Below the pieces are notes generated by a model. That model did not search any database and was not told the origin of the DNA. It saw only the letters and a program-made list of their open reading frames with translations. 14,334 bases of DNA from Bacteroidales bacterium UBA1223 (lineage in GTDB: Bacteria; Bacteroidota; Bacteroidia; Bacteroidales; P3): contig DBXB01000027.1 in NCBI GenBank assembly GCA_002309155.1, forward strand, positions 1 through 14,334. Reading direction: 5' to 3'. Shown piece after piece: positions 7,727 through 14,265 of the stretch. Numbering within the stretch: the first letter of the stretch is position 1; each line of letters starts with the position of its first letter. Both the position numbers and the translations under genes were made by a program.

Positions 7727-9459
7727 GTCTGTTATATTTTCTGTCTGTTGTTCTGGCGATTTATGTCGCCTATAAATTATTCAGGCTCTTCCGTCGCAAT
7801 GCGTCGATATTTTATCGTGGCGAGGACGAGAGATATTATTTCTTTGCCGACTGTTTCTTGAAGCTTGGCATCGACGGCTTTATATTCCACGACTATAACC
7901 AACCTGTACATAACAGGTTCCAGGGTCATTCCAACGTGGACGGTGGTGTGGCGAAAATCAACCTGCGCGATGACCCTTCCACCACGGCGGTGAACAACGA
8001 ACTTCATTATGCGGGCCATGTGACTCTCGACGGAACAATCTTTGATAATCAAGGCAATGAGATCGGCTATGTGACAGACTTGAAAGGGGAGAAGGGTATA
8101 AGTGGTTCGGGAAGATGGTATGAGCTGTGGCTTGTGAAGCATTCGTTGGTCTACACTATTTACGATGAAGACCCTGTCGGCAAGATATCGGAGACAGGCC
8201 GTCTGCTGAAACTAAAGCCCGGACACTTCTCTCTGACAGCAAGGGCGGCCGCGTGGCTGCTTCTCTATCAAGGGAGAGACCCCCAGCCCAGAAGCGAGGA
8301 CACGATGGATGCCCGCACTACATGGAAAGATACCGCTCTTCCCGCCACGGTGGTCTATTGCGTCATCTATGGACTGATGCTTCTCGTCGGTGCGGGCCGA
8401 TTTGCATTCCCTGCTCTGGGTACCCGTATCGGATTCACTCTTGCTTTCATCCTTGCCTATTTCCTGATATGGGCAGTCTTGAGACATATCAAGATTGAAG
8501 CCATGCTTGACGGGCGCCAGTTTGATGAGTTCCTGATGCTTATAAACCGCAATACCGGACTCGCCCCACTCAACAAGATTATCATTCTGTTGGCTTCGGT
8601 GTCGGTCTTCATATCCATATATTTTTATGGTGCGGATTTTCTGCCTCTCCAGCTCGCCATATTGATAGGCATGAGTGTCAACAGTCGGAACATTACTGGC
8701 GAACCTTGGGAGGTGTGTCTTAAACAGGGTGAGAACAGGTCTCCCGTGTGGAATGACACTGATGACGCTGGCGAGGGAGACACAGACCAGGATGATCCTG
8801 ATTCCGCCGTTGTGAGAAACTATAACTGGACGCTGGACTCTCCTTATGCTTCCCTGCAGGGCAATATGTCGCTGTCGTTCATTCCCGCCGAGATTGAGGT
8901 GTTGCGTGCCAACAACCCGTTCAGACTGACTCCTTCCAATGGACATATTCGCAATGTCGCGGATGTCATTGACAGATGCGTAGACAAAAGAAAGATTCAC
9001 AAAATACTGCGATATATCTTCGATAAGGCCACTAAAGCCGGACTTGACGAGCAGGATACCATGCAGTTTATTCTTGACTTTGTTCAGAGTCCTAATATCA
9101 CTTATATCAAAGACTGTGATTGCCAGGAGATAGGTAACCCTCATGATTATGCCCGTTATCCTGATGAGACTCTTTTTGACGGTCGTGGCGACTGCGACTG
9201 CAAGGCTGTCCTTGCCGCTCTGCTTTTCCATGAGGGAGGATGGCCCACGGCGTATGTCACCACTCAAAATCATGCGGCGGTGGCAGTGGCATTCAAGGAT
9301 GGCGACTCCGACGGCATGCTCTCATTGGCAGACTCTTCGCTGGTGACTCATGATGGACATATCTATTTCTTCTGCGAGACTACTGGCGACGGTTTTCGTA
9401 TCGGCAACCTCGGCGACACTTACAAGGACCAGCTGGAGAGTGTCCTCTATCTTGACTGA
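7717..9459 (+). CDS. Multi-spanning membrane protein with transglutaminase-like domain
   Basis: 580 residues. The ATG at 7717 overlaps the previous stop by 10 bases. A second in-frame ATG at 7723 gives the classic ATGA overlap and is equally plausible, and either implies translational coupling. Hydrophobic helices lie at about 3-19, 206-226, 236-255 and 286-304, with a weaker one at 308-321. The C-terminal region (about 420-560) matches the transglutaminase/papain-like fold: FDGRGDCDCK (487-496) with catalytic Cys493, His519 in QNHAAVAV, and an acidic partner Glu554 in CETTGDG. The family usually has Asp at this last position. Members either hydrolyse or cross-link peptide bonds. A linker of about 342-365 is Asp-rich. 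Because the fifth helix is doubtful, it is unclear whether the catalytic domain faces the cytosol or the periplasm. The substrate is unknown; a co-encoded protein or a cell-envelope protein are options. Confidence 0.8.
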   Translation: MFMSLLYFLSVVLAIYVAYKLFRLFRRNASIFYRGEDERYYFFADCFLKLGIDGFIFHDYNQPVHNRFQGHSNVDGGVAKINLRDDPSTTAVNNELHYAGHVTLDGTIFDNQGNEIGYVTDLKGEKGISGSGRWYELWLVKHSLVYTIYDEDPVGKISETGRLLKLKPGHFSLTARAAAWLLLYQGRDPQPRSEDTMDARTTWKDTALPATVVYCVIYGLMLLVGAGRFAFPALGTRIGFTLAFILAYFLIWAVLRHIKIEAMLDGRQFDEFLMLINRNTGLAPLNKIIILLASVSVFISIYFYGADFLPLQLAILIGMSVNSRNITGEPWEVCLKQGENRSPVWNDTDDAGEGDTDQDDPDSAVVRNYNWTLDSPYASLQGNMSLSFIPAEIEVLRANNPFRLTPSNGHIRNVADVIDRCVDKRKIHKILRYIFDKATKAGLDEQDTMQFILDFVQSPNITYIKDCDCQEIGNPHDYARYPDETLFDGRGDCDCKAVLAALLFHEGGWPTAYVTTQNHAAVAVAFKDGDSDGMLSLADSSLVTHDGHIYFFCETTGDGFRIGNLGDTYKDQLESVLYLD

Positions 9460-9496
9460 GTTTAATTGTTGAGTTGTTTATTTGTTTAATTGTTGA
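9460..9496 (+). repeat. 13-bp direct repeat in the leader of the metallopeptidase gene
   Basis: GTTTAATTGTTGA occurs at 9460-9472 and again at 9484-9496, and fills nearly the whole spacer between the transglutaminase-like gene and the ATG at 9502. No promoter box or terminator is seen in this spacer. Confidence 0.7.
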
Positions 9497-9501
9497 ATGG
9501 A

Positions 9502-10473
9502 ATGAAACGTCATCTTTCAATAATATATGTGCTGATCTTTTTCGCCGTCGCCGCAATCTCGATGGTTGTCATCTACGAGAAAGGCAAGGAGAGTGAGGCT
9601 TTGGTAGATGCTGAGATACCTCAGGAAACCATTGACTGGATAAACGGTATCGGAAAGGGGCTCGACGATATCTTCTCCACCTTCAATCCCAACCCCCGTG
9701 AGACTCCCTGGGACAACGATGGTGATTTCGGCAAAGACACAGCGTCAGGTTATCTGACTTTCGAAGACTCCCTGTTTGTGTTTTATTACCATGAGGAGCT
9801 TTATGATGAAATGCTTAAATGTCAGAAGATGGCACATGACGCTATACCCAGACTTGTGGAGGTCTGCGGACGTTATTACTATCCTGCCGATATGAACGGG
9901 CGCAAAGTCCCTATCTACCTTACACGGAATCAGAAAGAGTTTGAGTCGTTGATGAAGTCCATGAATTGTGGTAGTGACAACTGGGGGAATACCGCCGGTG
10001 TCCATGTCAGCGAGGTCTCTCCCTCGGGTTATTATCTCCGATGTCTGGCTCTGAACGGCAAATTCGCATACTCTTCTACCTCTGAAATGCGCCACGTGCT
10101 GTGGCATGAGATGAATCATTACTGTTTCTTCGCCTCAGTCAATTATTCTGTGAGGGTTAACATACCCATGTGGTGCTATGAGGGTCTGGCTGAATACAGT
10201 TCCCGTCCAGGAGAGAAGGTTAATCTCTCTCGTCGCGACAAGAATCAGATCATTAAGGAGTGCGACTTGTCGGAGAGATATTTCCCCTATGTCTTTGAGG
10301 TCTACCAAGGTGGCCACTCCATATTTAACTATATGGAATCACGCTATGGGTTGGATGGTGTGCGCTCGTTCTTGCAGACCACCTATTCCGAAGGGGTTGC
10401 GACAGCCTGCCACGACAATTTTTCTATTTCTTTGGGAAGGTTTGAGAAAGACTGGAAAGACTATCTACGATAG
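9502..10473 (+). CDS. Membrane-anchored HExxH metallopeptidase (MA-clan, gluzincin-like)
   Basis: 323 residues from the ATG at 9502. The in-frame TTG codons from 9490 lie inside a repeat and were rejected as starts. A basic N-terminus (MKRH) followed by a hydrophobic helix at 5-25 forms a signal anchor that puts the rest in the periplasm. The zinc site is HEMNH at 202-206, followed by WCYEGLAEY with Glu227 as the likely third ligand. This HExxH...EGLAEY pattern is typical of the peptidase MA superfamily (Pfam Peptidase_MA_2 type). A helix YQGGHSIFNYMESRYG (268-283) fits the family's closing region. It is the last gene of the operon, 42 bases after the transglutaminase-like gene. Its stop lies inside the oppositely oriented hddC gene. 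The substrate is unknown; by context it could process the vWA protein or other envelope proteins of the system. Confidence 0.82.
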   Translation: MKRHLSIIYVLIFFAVAAISMVVIYEKGKESEALVDAEIPQETIDWINGIGKGLDDIFSTFNPNPRETPWDNDGDFGKDTASGYLTFEDSLFVFYYHEELYDEMLKCQKMAHDAIPRLVEVCGRYYYPADMNGRKVPIYLTRNQKEFESLMKSMNCGSDNWGNTAGVHVSEVSPSGYYLRCLALNGKFAYSSTSEMRHVLWHEMNHYCFFASVNYSVRVNIPMWCYEGLAEYSSRPGEKVNLSRRDKNQIIKECDLSERYFPYVFEVYQGGHSIFNYMESRYGLDGVRSFLQTTYSEGVATACHDNFSISLGRFEKDWKDYLR

Positions 10474-11154
10474 GTTTTTCATTTTCAGATAATCTTCTGG
10501 GATTCCGATGTCGATGAAGAAGGCGTCGGAAGGGTAGGCGTAGAATTTCTCGGTCTTGTATTTAGTCTGTAGTATCTCTTTCTCGAACGAGAAGGGTGTC
10601 TCGGGCGGCATCTCCTCCAGCAGGCTGCGGTGCATCATATATATTCCGCCGTTGATGGTGCCACCGTCCGACGAAGCGTCCTTCTCAGTGAAACCTACGA
10701 TAAGTCCGTCGTCGCCGGTGGTTACCGAGCCGTATCTTGAGACGTCATCCACGTTGCGAAGCACTACAGCGAGACGTGTGCGGTGGGAATGGTAGAACTG
10801 GAACAGTTCATTGTAGTCGATGCTGAAGAGTGTGTCGCCGTTAAGGACAACTATATCATCTTCACGGCAATACTGCAGTGAGTTCCTCATGCCTCCGCCG
10901 GTGCCCAGGGGTGTGGTCTCACGGGCATAGGAGAGTTCGATATCTTTGTAGCGGTCGCCGAAATGCGATTCTATGGCTTCGTGCTTGTAACCTGTCGAGA
11001 GAACAATATGGTTGAAACCCTGGCATTGCAGACGATCCATCACGACTTCCAGAAATGGTCGCCCTCCTGCCACCGGCGCCATGGGTTTGGGCAGGTCGCT
11101 CACCACGCTGCGCAGTCTTGTGCCGAAACCGCCGGCAAGGATAATGGCTTCCAT
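10465..11154 (-). CDS. hddC: D-glycero-alpha-D-manno-heptose 1-phosphate guanylyltransferase
   Basis: 229 residues, the usual length for this family. It carries the sugar-nucleotidyltransferase signature LAGGFGTRLR (6-15) and LPKPMAPV with Lys23 contacting phosphates, a metal-binding Asp107 in VLNGDT, a GTGGG stretch (84-88) and FIDIG with Asp215. The enzyme would transfer GMP from GTP to D,D-heptose 1-phosphate, giving the GDP-heptose donor. Sequence alone could also fit a mannose-1-phosphate-type transferase; the adjacent gmhA and hddA decide the call. It is the last gene of the minus-strand operon, starting 2 bases after the gmhA stop. Its 3' end overlaps the convergent metallopeptidase gene by 9 bases, so its final codons are read from the complement of that gene's stop region. 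Confidence 0.85.
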   Translation of the reverse strand: MEAIILAGGFGTRLRSVVSDLPKPMAPVAGGRPFLEVVMDRLQCQGFNHIVLSTGYKHEAIESHFGDRYKDIELSYARETTPLGTGGGMRNSLQYCREDDIVVLNGDTLFSIDYNELFQFYHSHRTRLAVVLRNVDDVSRYGSVTTGDDGLIVGFTEKDASSDGGTINGGIYMMHRSLLEEMPPETPFSFEKEILQTKYKTEKFYAYPSDAFFIDIGIPEDYLKMKNLS

Positions 11155-11156
11155 AA

Positions 11157-11735
11157 TCAGTCTTTTGGGAATAGTGCCGATTCGACAAGTTCGCAGATGA
11201 TATGTCCTATCATGATGTGGCTCTCCTGAATACGGGGAGTGTCGGTCGAGGGGACGTTGAGGAGCAGGTCAGAGACCTCTTTCATCTTACCGCCGGTGGC
11301 ACCCGTCATGGATATGGTCTTTATGCCTTTCTCTTTGCAGACGTCATAAGCATAAAGGATATTCTTTGAGTTGCCAGAGGTGCTGATGCCTATAAGCACA
11401 TCGCCTTTGTGACCTGTGCCGTTCAGCAGACGGGCGAAGATATGCTCGTAACCGTAGTCGTTGCCCACGGCGGTGAGATATGATGTGTTGCAGTGCAGCG
11501 CTTCGGCGTTGAGCGGAGGACGGTCGTAGTAGAATCGTCCGCTGAGTTCCGCCGCCAGATGCTGGGCGTCTGCGGCGCTACCGCCGTTGCCGCAGAAATG
11601 TATCTTGCCGCCGTTGCGAAGTGACTCGATGATTATGTCCGCCGCCGTCTGGATGCGGTTCAGAAAATCGGGATTGTCGAGAATAGACTGTTTCGCGGCT
11701 ATGCTTTGTGCTATGGATTCTGATATGCGGTTCAT
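11157..11735 (-). CDS. gmhA: Sedoheptulose-7-phosphate isomerase
   Basis: 192 residues, full length for GmhA. This SIS-fold enzyme converts sedoheptulose 7-phosphate to D-glycero-D-manno-heptose 7-phosphate, the first step of ADP- or GDP-heptose synthesis. Visible motifs are CGNGGSAADAQHLAAEL (48-64), the phosphate-binding STSGNS (118-123) and TDTPRIQESHIMIGH (164-178). The zinc and active-site positions known in E. coli GmhA appear conserved as His59, Glu63, Gln170 and His178. It lies between hddA and hddC in the GDP-heptose operon. The 149-base spacer upstream is unusual for such a compact operon because it holds a minisatellite, and a 19-bp repeat ends 6 bases before the ATG. Confidence 0.92.
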   Translation of the reverse strand: MNRISESIAQSIAAKQSILDNPDFLNRIQTAADIIIESLRNGGKIHFCGNGGSAADAQHLAAELSGRFYYDRPPLNAEALHCNTSYLTAVGNDYGYEHIFARLLNGTGHKGDVLIGISTSGNSKNILYAYDVCKEKGIKTISMTGATGGKMKEVSDLLLNVPSTDTPRIQESHIMIGHIICELVESALFPKD

Positions 11736-11741
11736 TAGTTT

Positions 11742-11760
11742 ATTCGTTGATATGTTGATA
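11742..11760 (-). repeat. 19-bp leader repeat, copy upstream of gmhA
   Basis: On the - strand this reads TATCAACATATCAACGAAT and ends 6 bases before the gmhA ATG. An identical 19-bp copy lies upstream of hddA at 12919-12937. It overlaps the start of the 8-bp minisatellite. Confidence 0.85.
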
Positions 11761-11842
11761 TGTTGATATGTTGATAAGGTGATAAGATGATAAGGTGATA
11801 AGATGATAAGGTGATAAGATGTTAAGATGATAAGGCGATAAG
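11747..11842. repeat. Minisatellite of twelve 8-bp units between hddA and gmhA
   Basis: Read on the + strand, twelve consecutive 8-bp units run without interruption: TTGATATG three times, then TTGATAAG, then alternating GTGATAAG and ATGATAAG with one ATGTTAAG and a final GCGATAAG. The period stays at exactly 8 while the first base alternates between G and A. On the transcribed strand it reads as CTTATCNN repeats in the gmhA leader. There are no spacers, so this is not a CRISPR array. Confidence 0.9.
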
Positions 11843-11884
11843 GAGAAAAAACTCTTTAACCTTTAAACTGTAACCTTTATATTT

Positions 11885-12910
11885 TCAATTCATCATGGTC
11901 CATGTCTTGAGTCCTTCGGTGCAGAACTCATAGCGGTAGACGGTCCCACCGAACTGACTCAGTGCCTCCGCTACAGAGTGGCGAGAGAGTCCGGGGCAGT
12001 AGAAGAACATGAATCCGCCTCCACCGGCACCGCTGATTTTGCCTCCCGAGGCTCCTGCTTTTCTGGCTATATCGTATATGGCGTCGATGCGTGGGTTGCT
12101 CACGCTGCTTGCCATCTGCTTTTTATGTTTCCAGCCGAAGTCGAGAATCTCTCCTATGCTGTTGATGTCGCCTTTCAGTAGCACCTCTTTCATCCTTATC
12201 GCCTGCTCCTTGAGTTTGTGCATCGACTCTATGCTGTTCGATTTCTTGTCTTTGACATTCTGTTGCTGTTCCTTGATGATGTCGGCGCTGACATGGCTCG
12301 TGTCGGTATAGTACAGTAGCAAGTTGTGGCACAGCTCGTCTTGATAACGCGGTCTTACTCTCAGGGGGTTGACAATGACGTTGTCGCCGACAAACTCCAT
12401 GAAATTAAATCCTCCGAAAGTGGCGGCATACTGGTCCTGCTTGCCTCCAGCCAGACCAAGGTCGACGCGTTCAATCTCGTATGCCAGACGAGCAATGTCG
12501 TATTCTCCCAGAGGCAACTTCAGCCATTCCACGTATGCTCCCAGTATGCTGACAACCAAGGTGGAGGAGGTGCCCATGCCACTGCCGGCAGGGACGTCGA
12601 CATACGAGGCTATACGCATGGATAACGGATGGTGCGTGAACTGGCGTACTATGCGGTTGTAGACTCCTTTATGAAGGATGAAATAGCCATCGGTGTCTAC
12701 CTCAGTGGCGTTCTCGTATTCCTCCTTTAGGTTTTTGTCGGGGGCCATGAAAACCACCTTGTTGTCGTCGGTTGGTTCAATGGTGGTATAGGCAAAGAGG
12801 TCGACGGTGGCGTTGAGGATTGCTCCGCCGTAGATGTCTGAATATGGCGACACGTCGGTGCCACCACCGGCCAGACCGAGACGAAGGGGGGCTTTACTGC
12901 GGATTATCAT
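11885..12910 (-). CDS. hddA: D-glycero-alpha-D-manno-heptose-7-phosphate kinase
   Basis: 341 residues from the ATG at 12910. The frame stays open to an ATG at 12949, but that would overlap the glycosyltransferase stop, and its extra 13 residues are translated repeat sequence. Family members begin MIIRSKAPLRLGLAGGGTD, which supports 12910. All three GHMP-kinase motifs are visible: PLRLGLAGGGTD (8-19), the ATP loop PAGSGMGTSS (107-116) and KISGAGGGGF (291-300). The enzyme phosphorylates D-glycero-D-manno-heptose 7-phosphate at C1 with alpha configuration. This commits the pathway to GDP-heptose rather than the ADP-heptose made by HldE. It follows the glycosyltransferase by 31 bases, and gmhA follows after a repeat-filled spacer. 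Confidence 0.9.
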   Translation of the reverse strand: MIIRSKAPLRLGLAGGGTDVSPYSDIYGGAILNATVDLFAYTTIEPTDDNKVVFMAPDKNLKEEYENATEVDTDGYFILHKGVYNRIVRQFTHHPLSMRIASYVDVPAGSGMGTSSTLVVSILGAYVEWLKLPLGEYDIARLAYEIERVDLGLAGGKQDQYAATFGGFNFMEFVGDNVIVNPLRVRPRYQDELCHNLLLYYTDTSHVSADIIKEQQQNVKDKKSNSIESMHKLKEQAIRMKEVLLKGDINSIGEILDFGWKHKKQMASSVSNPRIDAIYDIARKAGASGGKISGAGGGGFMFFYCPGLSRHSVAEALSQFGGTVYRYEFCTEGLKTWTMMN

Positions 12911-12918
12911 AGAAGGTG

Positions 12919-12937
12919 ATTCGTTGATATGTTGATA
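12919..12937 (-). repeat. 19-bp leader repeat, copy upstream of hddA
   Basis: Identical to 11742-11760. On the - strand TATCAACATATCAACGAAT ends 8 bases before the hddA ATG at 12910. It fills most of the 31-base gap after the glycosyltransferase stop. Confidence 0.85.
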
Positions 12938-12941
12938 GGAC

Positions 12942-14063
12942 TTAAACAAAGTTGCCGATAGCTTCCACCATCTTGCTCCAGCTGTATTTCTCTTTCTCTT
13001 CTTTTACGGCTAAGGAGAAAGATTGTTCCAAATTGCCGTCATAGTAACGCACTATGGCGTCAGTCAACTCCGACGCGTCGGGCTCGACGACAAATCCCAC
13101 CTTGCCGTCGGGGACAATCTCCGCAAGTCCGCCGACATTGGTGACTATCATGGGTTTCTCATAGTGGAACGCTATCTGTGTTACGCCACTCTGTGTCGCC
13201 GATTTGTAAGGCTGCGTCACGATATCGCAACTGCAGAAATAGTCTCCCACCTTGTCGTCGGGTATGAAGTCGGTGCGGAGCACCACGCTGTCTTTGATCC
13301 CCAGTCGCTCTATCTGCTCCATGTACTTACTGCTGTCGTTGTAGAACTCTCCGGCAACGATCAGTTTGACACCCTGTTGGCGTATGCGGCTGTCGGCCAT
13401 GGCGTCAAGTAGCAGGTCCAGACCTTTGTAGTCGCGGATGAATCCAAAGAAGAGGATATATTTCCCGTCGGGGTCCAGACCGAGACGTTTCCTTGCCTCA
13501 GTCTTGGGGATGATTTCACCGTAATGGTCGTAGAGTGGGTGAGGACAGAATTGGCGTGGTTTGTTGTTGTCGAAAATCGAAAGGTCGTTGAGCACCGAAC
13601 GGGACATGGCTACGAAGGCGTCGGTCGAGCCGACAAAATAGCTGGAGAGCATCTTGTCGGTTATTCTCTTCTCGTGGGGGATGATGTTGTCCAGGATAGA
13701 GACGATTTTAGTGTGACCGTTCTTCCGCACTCGGCGCTCTATAGTTCCCAGACAAGGTGCCATATATGGCAGCCAGTATTTTGTTATGAGGATGTCGGGA
13801 CGCTTGCGGGCTATCTCGTTGCCCACCATGACCCAGTTTATCGGGTTGATGGAGTTGACCCGCTGGTGTATCGTCAAGTCTTTCGGCGCCGGCTGGTCGG
13901 AGTACTGCGTCTTTCCAGGAAACAGTAATTTGGGATACTGCAGTGAAAAGGTGTATATCTCAACATCGTCGCCATGTTTCAGATACTCATGTGCAAGTCT
14001 CTCGTTGAAGGCTGAGAGTCCTCCACGATATGGGTGCGCTGTTCCGACAATGATGATTTTCAT
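12942..14063 (-). CDS. Glycosyltransferase family 4-type (GT-B fold)
   Basis: 373 residues, first gene of the minus-strand operon. The N-terminus KIIIVGTAHPYRGGLSAFN (2-20) is the typical glycine-rich start of a GT-B enzyme. The C-terminal half has FFGFIRDYKGLDLLLDAM (205-222) and a donor-binding segment TQSGVTQIAFHYEKP (290-304) followed by VTNVGGLAEIV, as in GT4 glycosyltransferases. No membrane helix is seen, so it should act at the cytosolic face of the inner membrane, adding a sugar to a lipid-linked glycan or lipopolysaccharide core. Being first in an operon with hddA, gmhA and hddC, it may use GDP-heptose, but the donor cannot be read from sequence. The ATG at 14063 lies about 80 bases downstream of a Bacteroidetes -7 box. 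Confidence 0.85.
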   Translation of the reverse strand: MKIIIVGTAHPYRGGLSAFNERLAHEYLKHGDDVEIYTFSLQYPKLLFPGKTQYSDQPAPKDLTIHQRVNSINPINWVMVGNEIARKRPDILITKYWLPYMAPCLGTIERRVRKNGHTKIVSILDNIIPHEKRITDKMLSSYFVGSTDAFVAMSRSVLNDLSIFDNNKPRQFCPHPLYDHYGEIIPKTEARKRLGLDPDGKYILFFGFIRDYKGLDLLLDAMADSRIRQQGVKLIVAGEFYNDSSKYMEQIERLGIKDSVVLRTDFIPDDKVGDYFCSCDIVTQPYKSATQSGVTQIAFHYEKPMIVTNVGGLAEIVPDGKVGFVVEPDASELTDAIVRYYDGNLEQSFSLAVKEEKEKYSWSKMVEAIGNFV

Positions 14064-14102
14064 ATAGATGAGTGTTATCGGTATTAGTCAATAAATAAGA
14101 AT

Positions 14103-14125
14103 ATATCGTTATAAATAAACGATAT
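14103..14125. promoter_or_regulatory. Inverted repeat in the leader of the heptose operon
   Basis: ATATCGTT (14103-14110) and AACGATAT (14118-14125) are perfect 8-base complements around a 7-base AT loop. The element lies between the -7 box at 14145-14152 and the glycosyltransferase ATG. It could be a protein-binding operator or an mRNA leader hairpin. There is no T tract in the direction of transcription to make it a convincing terminator. Confidence 0.5.
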
Positions 14126-14144
14126 TGTTCTTTAAATTATTATG

Positions 14145-14152
14145 CAAAGATA
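14145..14152 (-). promoter_or_regulatory. Promoter -7 box for the glycosyltransferase/heptose operon
   Basis: On the - strand this reads TATCTTTG, an exact match to TAnnTTTG, in an AT-rich setting and followed by CAT. A clear TTTG -33 element at the expected distance is not seen, so the promoter call rests on the -7 box and its position before the operon. Confidence 0.55.
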
Positions 14153-14172
14153 CAATATTATTTTAGAAATGG

Positions 14173-14248
14173 TGAATTGTGAATTGTTTAATCGTGATCG
14201 GTGATCGGTGATACAATCGTGTCACAGGTCACAGGTCACAGGTCACAG
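14173..14248. repeat. Three successive 7-bp tandem-repeat patches
   Basis: Three different 7-bp units occur one after another: TGAATTG twice (14173-14186), GTGATCG 2.7 times (14194-14212) and GTCACAG four times (14221-14248). They share the GTGA/TCAC core and lie upstream of the minus-strand promoter. No gene is seen between 14064 and the window end (271 bases). Confidence 0.8.
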
Positions 14249-14265
14249 GCCACTGGGTAAAACTC

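Noticed and set aside
8212..9273. 353-residue ORF on the - strand inside the transglutaminase-like gene
   Set aside because: It is fully antisense to conserved coding sequence including the catalytic motifs, and its translation has no recognisable motif.
11747..11842. Possible CRISPR array
   Set aside because: The units are 8 bp, contiguous and without spacers, and no cas genes are present.
11843..11884. Terminator between hddA and gmhA (AAGGAG / CTCTTT around an A run)
   Set aside because: The stem is only 6 bp with a wobble pair, and the T run on the transcribed strand lies in the loop, so termination is not convincing.
12911..12949. Upstream ATG (12949) as start of hddA
   Set aside because: The additional 13 residues are translated 19-bp repeat and the site overlaps the glycosyltransferase stop. 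HddA proteins begin at the MIIRSKAPLRLGLAGGG position.
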